A stretch of DNA of 5,073 nt from Bacteroidota bacterium (lineage in GTDB: Bacteria > Bacteroidota > Bacteroidia > Flavobacteriales > Flavobacteriaceae): assembly GCA_947468985.1 (NCBI GenBank), contig CANINJ010000156.1, forward strand, positions 1 to 5,073, in the 5' to 3' direction. The notes beneath the pieces were generated by a model, which saw only the letters and a program-made list of their open reading frames with translations, did no database searches and had not been told where the DNA came from. The position numbers were made by a program, and so were the translations under genes. Positions 1 through 5,073 of the stretch are shown here, one piece after another. Position 1 is the stretch's first letter; each line of letters opens with the position of its first letter.

Positions 1-66
1 CCAAATATACAAAACGATTTGAAGACTGCTTACTATTTGTTTGAGAACGTAAAGAATCAAATCTAA
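1..66 (+). CDS. C-terminal end of an unidentified gene (5' end outside the window)
   Basis: Frame 1 is open from the first base to a TAA at 64-66 and encodes 21 residues ending in YYLFENVKNQI. The other two + frames are closed early, by stops at about 20 and 44. The tail is hydrophilic and probably helical, which suits the end of a soluble protein, but too little remains to name a family. The lycopene cyclase start lies 34 bases downstream on the same strand with no terminator between, so the two genes are probably co-transcribed. That makes another carotenoid or isoprenoid gene a reasonable guess from context only. Confidence 0.5.
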   Translation, partial: PNIQNDLKTAYYLFENVKNQI

Positions 67-100
67 ATTGACTATTTTTGAGAAAATTTGATGCAACGAA

Positions 101-1249
101 ATGAAACATTACAATTATATTTTTGCAGGGGCAGGATTATCGGCTTTAATGACGGTTTATAAAATGGTGCAATCTGGAAAATTTTCTGATAAATCAATCT
201 TACTATTGGATGAAAATTCTAAAAAAGCCAACGATAGAACCTGGTGTTTTTGGTCTGAAAACAATGAAAATTGGGAACCCATAATTAATAAAAAATGGAA
301 TTCAGCTTTATTTGCTAATCAAGATTTTAAAATTGACATCAATTTAAATCCCTACAAATACAACCAAATTCGAGGATTAGAATTTTATAATTTTGTTTTT
401 GATGTCATTTCAAAACAAGAAAATATCACTTTTGTAAATCAAAAAGTTGTCGATTATGAAGAATCTGAAAATCAAATAACACTTCAAACAGAAACTGATC
501 CCTATACTTGCGACAAATTATTCAACAGTATTCTCGATCCGTATGAAGTTGAAAATCAAACCCAATATCCACTTTTGCAACAGCATTTTATAGGTTGGTT
601 TATACAATCAGAAGAAGAAGTTTTCAATTCTGAACAAGCCACTTTTATGGATTTTTCAGTCGAGCAAAAAGGAAATACACGGTTTATGTATGTTTTGCCG
701 ACTTCTAAAACAGAAGCTTTGTTGGAATATACTTTGTTTTCACACAAACATTTAGAAACATCAGAATACGAATCGGAGCTTGAAAACTACATTCAGAAAT
801 TAGGAATTACAAACTATAAAGTCATAGAAAAAGAACGAGGAAGCATTCCAATGACGTGTTTCCCTTTTTGGAAAAACAACACGGTGCGCCTTTTAAATAT
901 TGGCTCTGCTGGAGGATGGACAAAAGCAAGCACGGGATATACGTTCAAAAATGCTGATAAAAAATCAACACAATTGGTTCGTTTTTTAGAAACCCAATCC
1001 GACTTCAGACAATTTCATAAAATGAGTAAATTCTGGTTTTATGATTTGCTATTATTGGACATTTTACACCGAAAAAACGAATTGGGTGCTACCATTTTCT
1101 CCGCCTTATTCAAAAAAGGCAATCCAAAACTAATTTTCAAATTTTTAGACGAGGAAACTTCTCTAAAAGAAGACATTCAAGTGATTTTGAAATGTCCAAA
1201 ACGCTTGTTTTTAAACGCTTTATTCAGAGTAATTTTCAAATCTAAATAG
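101..1249 (+). CDS. crtY: Lycopene cyclase (CrtY-type lycopene beta-cyclase family)
   Basis: This 382-residue protein is full length for the bacterial lycopene cyclase family, FAD/NAD(P)-dependent membrane-associated enzymes that close the ends of linear lycopene into beta-ionone rings on the way to beta-carotene and zeaxanthin. Visible landmarks are an N-terminal Rossmann dinucleotide-binding stretch AGAGLSAL (9-16) after a hydrophobic strand, a second strand ending LLLDE (34-38), the family signature NDRTWCFW (44-51), QHFIGW (161-166), LLEYTLFS (207-214) with the acidic residue typical of this motif, RGSIPM (246-251) and GSAGGWTKASTGYTF (268-282) near the flavin site. The ATG at 101 places the Rossmann motif right at the N terminus, as usual. 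No Shine-Dalgarno is present, as is normal in Bacteroidota. A lone TAnnTTTG at 73-80 could be an internal promoter but lacks a well-placed upstream element. Family assignment is firm. Beta-ring specificity is inferred. Confidence 0.92.
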   Translation: MKHYNYIFAGAGLSALMTVYKMVQSGKFSDKSILLLDENSKKANDRTWCFWSENNENWEPIINKKWNSALFANQDFKIDINLNPYKYNQIRGLEFYNFVFDVISKQENITFVNQKVVDYEESENQITLQTETDPYTCDKLFNSILDPYEVENQTQYPLLQQHFIGWFIQSEEEVFNSEQATFMDFSVEQKGNTRFMYVLPTSKTEALLEYTLFSHKHLETSEYESELENYIQKLGITNYKVIEKERGSIPMTCFPFWKNNTVRLLNIGSAGGWTKASTGYTFKNADKKSTQLVRFLETQSDFRQFHKMSKFWFYDLLLLDILHRKNELGATIFSALFKKGNPKLIFKFLDEETSLKEDIQVILKCPKRLFLNALFRVIFKSK

Positions 1250-1290
1250 CGGCTATCACATTATAACAAAACTTTATAATTCAAATTTAT

Positions 1291-1317
1291 TTGTTGCATT
1301 GAAACTTTGTAACTTTG
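1291..1317 (+). promoter_or_regulatory. Probable Bacteroidota-type promoter for the bacilliredoxin gene
   Basis: TAACTTTG at 1310-1317 matches the Bacteroidota -7 consensus TAnnTTTG. TTGTTG at 1291-1296 is the candidate -33 element. The gap from the first TTG to the -7 box is 16 bases, a little shorter than the roughly 19-20 usual in this phylum, so the upstream half is less certain. Transcription would start near 1325 and give a leader of about 50 bases. That leader contains a direct repeat CAATCTAAA (1331-1339 and 1352-1360) and no Shine-Dalgarno. Confidence 0.6.
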
Positions 1318-1372
1318 CAATCAGATTTTACAATCTAAATTCAGAAATCAACAATCTAAAATCATAATAATT

Positions 1373-1783
1373 ATGTATCCAGAAGAAATGGTAATTCCAA
1401 TGCAAGCTGAACTTACAGCTGCTGGATTTCAAGATTTACACAGTGCCGAAGCGGTAGAAAACGCATTAAAATTGGAAGGAACAACGCTTGTAGTTGTAAA
1501 TTCTGTTTGTGGTTGTGCTGCTAGAAATGCACGCCCAGGAGTAAAAATGAGTTTGGATGGAGCAAAAAAACCAACAAACTTAATAACTGTTTTCGCAGGT
1601 GTTGACAAAGATGCAGTTGATGCTGCAAGAAAACACATGTTTCCTTTTCCTCCATCATCGCCAAGTGTGGCTTTGTTCAAAAATGGAGAATTAGTGCACA
1701 TGTTAGAGCGCCATCACATTGAAGGTCGCCCAGCAGAATTAATCGCCGAAAACTTGCAAGACGCTTTCAACGAATATTGTTAA
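1373..1783 (+). CDS. BrxA/BrxB-family bacilliredoxin (YphP/YqiW, formerly DUF1094)
   Basis: The 136-residue product matches the length and pattern of bacilliredoxins, small cytosolic thioredoxin-fold proteins. In Firmicutes these remove bacillithiol from S-bacillithiolated proteins. The start MYPEEMVIPM is typical of the family and fixes the ATG at 1373. The diagnostic active site is a CGC motif (C46-G47-C48) inside VNSVCGCAARNARPG (42-56), in place of the CxxC of thioredoxins. FPFPPSSPSVALF (90-102) provides the proline-rich turn next to the active site, and HHIEGRP (114-120) is another conserved patch. A further cysteine is the last residue (C136). The gene has its own promoter and is closed by a strong terminator, so it is probably monocistronic. 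Whether the host makes bacillithiol cannot be seen here. Family assignment is secure, but the physiological thiol partner is inferred. Confidence 0.95.
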   Translation: MYPEEMVIPMQAELTAAGFQDLHSAEAVENALKLEGTTLVVVNSVCGCAARNARPGVKMSLDGAKKPTNLITVFAGVDKDAVDAARKHMFPFPPSSPSVALFKNGELVHMLERHHIEGRPAELIAENLQDAFNEYC

Positions 1784-1797
1784 TTCAAATTCAATTC

Positions 1798-1840
1798 AAA
1801 AAACCACATTCCTTTTCTGTAAAGAATGTGGTTTTTTCTT
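1798..1840 (+). terminator. Strong intrinsic terminator of the bacilliredoxin gene
   Basis: AAAAAACCACATTC (1798-1811) and GAATGTGGTTTTTT (1824-1837) form a perfect 14-bp stem around a 12-base loop. The 3' arm ends in a T run continuing as TTCTTTT. It starts 14 bases after the TAA. Because the 5' arm begins with an A run, the hairpin could also terminate transcription arriving on the - strand. Confidence 0.93.
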
Positions 1841-1880
1841 TTGGGCATTACCCCAACTTCCACTTGTGTTAAAGTTGCGA

Positions 1881-2215
1881 GATTTTGAGATTTTGAAGCC
1901 CAATAACCTGTTTTACCACGTCTTAAACTCCATTTACCACGTTATACAACCCCATTTAAGTGGTTCAAGACCCCATTTACCACGTTGTATAACCCCATTT
2001 AAGTGGTTCAAGACCCCATTTACCACGTTGTGTAACCCCATTAATGCACTTCAAGACCCCGTTAATGGGGTTCGGAACCCCGATTAAGTAGTTCGAGACC
2101 CTGTTTACCCCGTTGTACAACCCCGTTAATGGGGTTCAGAACCCCGTTTAAGTAGTTCGGAACCCCGTTAATGTACTTCGGAACGTGGTAAATGGGCTTT
2201 AGAGGTTGCAAAATC
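1881..2215. repeat. Imperfect inverted repeats enclosing the 21/22-base array
   Basis: On the left, GATTTTG (1881-1887 and again 1889-1895) is followed by AAGCCCA (1896-1902) and, after nine bases, TTTACCACGT (1912-1921). On the right, AACGTGGTAAATGGG (2182-2196) runs into TGGGCTT (2193-2199), and CAAAATC lies at 2209-2215. The right side is therefore the reverse complement of the same modules in mirrored order. AACGTGGTAAATGGG is also an exact reverse complement of the unit junctions at 1972-1986 and 2015-2029. This gives the block the outline of one discrete element of about 335 bases. I see no target-site duplication at the ends, so mobility is not shown. Confidence 0.55.
1910..2184. repeat. 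Tandem array of about 13 degenerate 21/22-base repeats
   Basis: Units begin at 1910, 1932, 1954, 1975, 1997, 2018, 2040, 2061, 2082, 2103, 2125, 2146 and 2167 (last incomplete). Each reads R, TTWA (or close), a variable 4-base word, STT, four variable bases, then ACCCC or AACCCC. The first unit is the most degenerate. Two classes exist. The 22-base units carry the word CCAC or CCCC and a dyad like GTTGTACAAC. The 21-base units carry AGTG, AGTA, TGGG, TGCA or TGTA and a dyad like GTTCGGAAC. Near-identical 43-base pairs start at 1932 and 1975, and two-unit blocks at 2061 and 2125 match at a 64-base offset. The array is clearly richer in G+C than its surroundings. Mixed 21/22 lengths shift the reading frame, so it is not protein-coding. 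I do not recognise a named family. Confidence 0.9.
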
Positions 2216-2282
2216 CTAATTTAGGAAACTATAGTGAGAGTTCACTCCTTTGTTGTGTTGACAAAATCTGTCAGGTGTCAAC
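2214..2282. other. Cluster of three short inverted repeats
   Basis: Three dyads follow each other: TCCTAA/TTAGGA (2214-2219 and 2221-2226, one base between), AGTGA/TCACT (2233-2237 and 2242-2246, four-base loop) and GTTGACA/TGTCAAC (2257-2263 and 2276-2282, twelve-base loop, with an alternative inner GACA/TGTC). None is followed by a T run, so they do not look like intrinsic terminators. They could be binding sites, remnants of the adjoining repeat block, or chance. Confidence 0.35.
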
Positions 2283-2346
2283 TTTTCTTGCTCCCGAATA
2301 ACCGCATTAATAAATAACCGAATAAACCCCCAAATAAAAAAAATTT

Positions 2347-2422
2347 TAGCCCTGATGGAAGCGGTAGCTCTTGCGGAGGAACGTAGCAAGACTATAGCGG
2401 ACAGCAGGAATTGCATCTCCTG
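2347..2422 (+). ncRNA. Structured element, probable dispersed flavobacterial repeat or ncRNA
   Basis: The stretch from TAGCCCTGATGGAAGCGG to TAGCGGACAGCAGG resembles, from memory, an intergenic sequence that recurs in many Flavobacterium genomes. It might correspond to the Rfam Flavo-1 motif, which I could not test. It folds well: CCTG (2351-2354) with CAGG (2405-2408); a symmetrical 6x6 internal loop; GC/GC (2361-2362 with 2397-2398); one G-A mismatch; GTAG (2364-2367) with CTAT (2392-2395), including a G-U pair; a bulged C2368; then TCTTGC (2369-2374) with GCAAGA (2386-2391) around an 11-base loop. The G-U pair works only in + strand RNA, which mildly favours this strand. An alternative hairpin pairs CAGGA (2405-2409) with TCCTG (2418-2422). 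No gene sits on it, and an upstream promoter is not evident. Confidence 0.5.
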
Positions 2423-2538
2423 AAAAAGAAAGACAATTCGCTCCAAATTAAATTTCTAAAATCCAACACTTTCTAGAATAGTGACATTCTAATTTCAAAT
2501 AAATCGTCTACAAATAACCAAGCATTAAAAATATTAGT

Positions 2539-2546
2539 TATATTTG
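2539..2546 (+). promoter_or_regulatory. Possible -7 promoter element of the lipoprotein gene
   Basis: TATATTTG fits the Bacteroidota TAnnTTTG consensus and ends 14 bases before the ATG at 2561, which would give a very short leader. No TTG stands at the expected -33 distance, and the region is AT-rich, so a chance match is possible. Confidence 0.35.
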
Positions 2547-2560
2547 ATAAATTAATAAAT

Positions 2561-2944
2561 ATGAAAGCACTTATTAAGATTGCATTATTTAGCTTTATAC
2601 TTATAAGTATTAATTGTACTTCTAAACAAGATGATTCCAACATCACTCCTGAACAATTAGTAGCCAAAAAAACAGCTATTCAAAATTATATAAATACCTT
2701 TTCTTGCTCAGAAAGTCTTGGCTGTAATTTTATCGCTTTTGGTTCAAAACCTTGTGGAGGTCCAAGAATATATTTGGTGTTTCCTAATACTATCAACCTG
2801 CCACAACTTCAAACTATGGTCACTGAATATAACGAAATGGATTATTTAAGAAACATTCAAACCAACGCAATTTCAGATTGTTCTGTCCCCTTACCTCCCA
2901 ATGAAATTGGGTGCGTTAATGGCGTTTGCACTATAATAAATTAA
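2561..2944 (+). CDS. Small cysteine-rich putative lipoprotein of unknown function
   Basis: The 127-residue protein starts with a lysine-containing n-region and a hydrophobic core (about 4-17), then C19 in the context LISINC. The lipobox is poor (N at -1), but Bacteroidota tolerate this. The residues after C19, TSKQDD, resemble the Lys plus acidic surface-export signal of Bacteroidota lipoproteins, so an outer-membrane and possibly surface location is inferred. The mature part has six more cysteines (49, 55, 65, 107, 118, 123), enough for three disulfides. Recognisable blocks are SKPCGGPRIYLVF (62-74), a helix with TEYNEMDY (88-95) and a tail SDC-x4-PP-x4-C-x4-C (105-123). I recall similar CGGP-containing small proteins in Bacteroidota but know no function. 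It converges on the PAS gene with 11 bases between stops and no terminator between. Confidence 0.8.
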   Translation: MKALIKIALFSFILISINCTSKQDDSNITPEQLVAKKTAIQNYINTFSCSESLGCNFIAFGSKPCGGPRIYLVFPNTINLPQLQTMVTEYNEMDYLRNIQTNAISDCSVPLPPNEIGCVNGVCTIIN

Positions 2945-2955
2945 AAAAGATAGCG

Positions 2956-5073
2956 CTAATTATGTTTTCCGTTGGTTTTAGTAAACCCAATTAACTGACG
3001 GTATTTCAATTCTGTTTCTTTCAAATCTTCCTCCATTTGTTTGTATTTGCTAATGTCTTTGATAGTAATAACTGTGGCAACTACGGTTTCATTTTGATCG
3101 ACTAACGGTTTCCCGCTAATGAGAACTCGCCTTTTAATATTGTTTTCAAGACCCACCAAAACAACTTCTAAATCATCTGTAACGTCGCCTTTCAAAGCTC
3201 TTTCCATAGGTAAATTTTGAGAAGGAAAAATGGTAACTCCATCGGGATAATAAATTTCAAAAAAATCAGTTAAATCTGGTGTTATTATGGCATCGTCGTC
3301 AACACCAAAAATTTCATTTGCCATATCATTTGCCAATATTATTTTCTTATTGGCATTGGTTACAATAATTCCTTCACTAATGTTTTCAACTATTAACCGC
3401 AATTTTTCTTCATTCTCATAGAGTTCATTAACAACTCGTTTTTGCTCATTTTCTAATTCAACAATTTTGGTAACATCTCTCCCAACAGAATAAAAAATAC
3501 GCCAAGAAAGATCTACATTGCTATTCAAATCAAGCCATTTATAGGAACCATCTTTGCAAACAAATCGCGCTCTAAAATTAACTATTGGCTCTCCTTCCAA
3601 ATGTCTTTTTATAACTTCTTGCGTTCTTTTTTTGTCATCTTGATGAATCAAATCCATAAATTTTATATTCGCCATATCCTCTTTATTATATCCTAATGTT
3701 TTGGAAAATGTAGGATTAATTTTTATAAAATGCTCTTCATCGGCAACCATCAAAATATCAAAAGCCAAATCAAAAAATAAATTCGCCGTTTTCAAGGAAT
3801 TTTCAACTTCAATTAATTCCGATACGTCTTTGGCAACAGCATAAATAATTCCTGTTTGAAGATCAATGGTGCTTGTCCAATCAATCCATTTGTAAGTTCC
3901 ATTTTTGCACCGATTTCTAATTCTATGGCTAATCACGGAATCGTGTAATTGCAATTTTATAATAATTTCCATGAAAGCGGCCACATCATCGGGATGCGTA
4001 TACTCCTGAAATGGTTTGTCGATGACTTCTTTTGAGTCAAAACCAAGAATTCTTGCAAAAGCAGGATTTACTTTTATAAATTTATCATCCTTAATAATCA
4101 CAAACATATCAAATGAAATATTGAAGAAATTTTCTGCTGAAATCAACGCCTTTTCCTCCACTTTATGCTCCGTAATGTCCCGACCAACGGCATATAATAA
4201 CCCCGTAGAAAGTTCTGGAAATACCGACCAAATAATGGTTTTTATTTGCCCGTTTTTACAAATATATCGATTTTCAAAATTCAAGGTCAAGACTCCTTTT
4301 TGCAATTTTTCAACTTCTTTTCGAGTTATTTCATAATCATCAGGATACATATACGTATAAAACGGCTTCGATAACAATTCCTGTTCAGAATAACCCAAAG
4401 TGGCTACCGTTGCTGGATTAATTTTAATAAAAGAATCATTGGAAACAATCGCTAAAATATCAACCGACATGTTGAAAAATTTGTCTGCCACCAATAAGGA
4501 TTGCTCCGTTTTTTTGCGTTCTGTAATATCAGTGAAAATCCCACAAATTGCGTAAATTCTGCCTTTCATATCATACAATGGAAATTTAACTGCAATATAA
4601 GTGTGCGCACCATCGGATTGCGCAATCGTTTCCTCGCTTTTCAATTCCCGTAAAGCTTTCAAAACCTCAAAATCCGAATTTGCATAGGCATCAGCAATAT
4701 TTTTAGGCATAAAATCATAGTCCGATTTTCCTAAAATTTCTTGATTTGTAATTTTAAATAACGTCTCAAACTGCTTATTAATCAGTAAATATTCTCCGTT
4801 AATTTTTTTAATAAAAATAGGATTTGAGGTATTGTCAATAATCGATTGCAACAATTGTCTGTTTTCCAAAAGCGCATCTATCGACAAATTTTTAGTGCGT
4901 ATTTGTTCCCGAATTATAAGAAAAACAATAATTAATAACGCAATTGAAATCACAAATAAGGACGATTCCACCCAATTCAGAGTCAATTCAATCTCCCTAC
5001 TTCGTGGTTGGTAATGTCTGTAAAAAAACAATAATCCAGAAGCAAAAACGACCAATAAATTGAACACAAACCC
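2956..5073 (-). CDS. Membrane-anchored multi-PAS sensor protein without a visible kinase domain (5' partial)
   Basis: The frame is open through the right edge, so the N terminus is missing. The GTG at 5065-5067 lies inside a hydrophobic stretch and is unlikely to be the true start. Numbering from that codon: membrane segments at about 1-17 and 34-52 separated by a short loop, a helical linker (53-70), then five PAS domains at about 71-184, 191-301, 310-418, 430-535 and 555-675. Most end in a PAC-type strand plus D-[IV]-[TS] (FTDITERK, VGRDITEH, VAKDVSEL, VGRDVTKI, IKDISKYK). PAS 2-4 are clear duplicates with FFN/FFD starts, NP-x8-LG[YF], and C-K-[ND]-G motifs. After PAS5 a coiled-coil helix starts (MEEDLKETELKYRQLIGF) and the protein stops at TAG, 10 residues later. 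There is no HisKA His box, no ATPase N/G boxes and no GGDEF. It probably senses a cytoplasmic signal, but its output is not visible. Confidence 0.88.
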   Translation of the reverse strand, partial: GFVFNLLVVFASGLLFFYRHYQPRSREIELTLNWVESSLFVISIALLIIVFLIIREQIRTKNLSIDALLENRQLLQSIIDNTSNPIFIKKINGEYLLINKQFETLFKITNQEILGKSDYDFMPKNIADAYANSDFEVLKALRELKSEETIAQSDGAHTYIAVKFPLYDMKGRIYAICGIFTDITERKKTEQSLLVADKFFNMSVDILAIVSNDSFIKINPATVATLGYSEQELLSKPFYTYMYPDDYEITRKEVEKLQKGVLTLNFENRYICKNGQIKTIIWSVFPELSTGLLYAVGRDITEHKVEEKALISAENFFNISFDMFVIIKDDKFIKVNPAFARILGFDSKEVIDKPFQEYTHPDDVAAFMEIIIKLQLHDSVISHRIRNRCKNGTYKWIDWTSTIDLQTGIIYAVAKDVSELIEVENSLKTANLFFDLAFDILMVADEEHFIKINPTFSKTLGYNKEDMANIKFMDLIHQDDKKRTQEVIKRHLEGEPIVNFRARFVCKDGSYKWLDLNSNVDLSWRIFYSVGRDVTKIVELENEQKRVVNELYENEEKLRLIVENISEGIIVTNANKKIILANDMANEIFGVDDDAIITPDLTDFFEIYYPDGVTIFPSQNLPMERALKGDVTDDLEVVLVGLENNIKRRVLISGKPLVDQNETVVATVITIKDISKYKQMEEDLKETELKYRQLIGFTKTNGKHN
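3475..4527 (-). repeat. In-gene triplication of a 117-residue PAS module
   Basis: Residues 181-297, 298-414 and 415-531 of the PAS protein are three copies in exact register. The paired phenylalanines at 197, 314 and 431 and the PAC-end aspartates at 297, 414 and 531 are each 117 residues (351 bases) apart. PAS1 ends at D180, one further period upstream. The copies have diverged at the amino-acid level, so this is an old duplication whose length has been kept. Confidence 0.8.

Noticed and set aside
73..80. TATTTTTG as a crtY promoter
   Set aside because: It fits TAnnTTTG, but no TTG lies near the right upstream distance and the region is T-rich. It remains only a weak possibility.
556..747. 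Short - strand open frame inside the lycopene cyclase gene
   Set aside because: Antisense shadow of a well-supported gene.
1261..1279. Terminator after the lycopene cyclase gene
   Set aside because: TTATAA/TTATAA can pair, but the stem is six A/T pairs only and no T run follows.
1429..1701. 90-codon - strand open frame inside the bacilliredoxin gene
   Set aside because: Antisense shadow; the + frame has the CGC active site and full family length.
1854..1877. CAACTT/AAGTTG hairpin just after the terminator
   Set aside because: Six base pairs with a twelve-base loop; likely chance next to the repeat block.
1866..2087. 73-codon + strand open frame across the repeat array
   Set aside because: It is the translation of alternating 21/22-base repeats, changes frame at each 22-base unit, and has no protein-like features.
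1910..2184. CRISPR array
   Set aside because: The repeats abut with no unique spacers, the units vary, and no cas genes are present.
2216..2446. 76-codon - strand open frame over the structured element
   Set aside because: It lies on the folded dispersed element and the dyad cluster; no family is recognised and there is no plausible promoter. A translation of this repeat is likely spurious.
2473..2667. 64-codon - strand open frame over the lipoprotein start
   Set aside because: It opposes the lipoprotein signal-peptide coding region and has no recognisable features.
4016..4336. 106-codon + strand open frame inside the PAS gene
   Set aside because: Antisense shadow of conserved PAS domains, as is the 60-codon frame at 4832-5014.
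5065..5067. GTG as the true start of the PAS gene
   Set aside because: It is inside a hydrophobic segment and the frame stays open to the window edge, so the gene most likely continues to the right.

Overview
The window looks like chromosomal DNA from a member of the Flavobacteriia (Bacteroidota), most likely Flavobacterium or a close relative. The DNA is AT-rich, start codons are preceded by A/T-rich leaders without Shine-Dalgarno sequences, promoter-like TAnnTTTG elements are present, and the lycopene cyclase and bacilliredoxin read as flavobacterial types. This assignment is inference from sequence style; no search was run.

Layout. Positions 1-66 hold the last 21 codons of an unidentified + strand gene. 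A carotenoid gene for lycopene cyclase (101-1249, +) follows 34 bases later and probably shares its transcript. A 123-base gap carries a promoter for a BrxA/BrxB-family bacilliredoxin (1373-1783, +), which ends at a strong intrinsic terminator (1798-1840). From 1841 to 2560 I see no credible gene. This stretch holds (a) an array of about thirteen 21/22-base degenerate repeats with small dyads about two helical turns apart, inside imperfect inverted repeats (about 1881-2215); (b) a cluster of short dyads (2214-2282); and (c) a structured element at 2347-2422 that resembles a dispersed flavobacterial repeat or ncRNA. A small cysteine-rich lipoprotein gene (2561-2944, +) follows. It converges, with only 11 bases between stop codons, on a long - strand gene (2956 to the right edge) for a membrane-anchored protein with five PAS domains and no visible histidine kinase module.

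Function. The cyclase makes cyclic carotenoids (yellow/orange membrane pigment). The bacilliredoxin belongs to thiol-redox repair and the PAS protein to signal sensing. They do not form one obvious pathway. The most unusual parts are the phased repeat array at 1881-2215 and the PAS receptor that stops where a kinase or further sensor domain would be expected.
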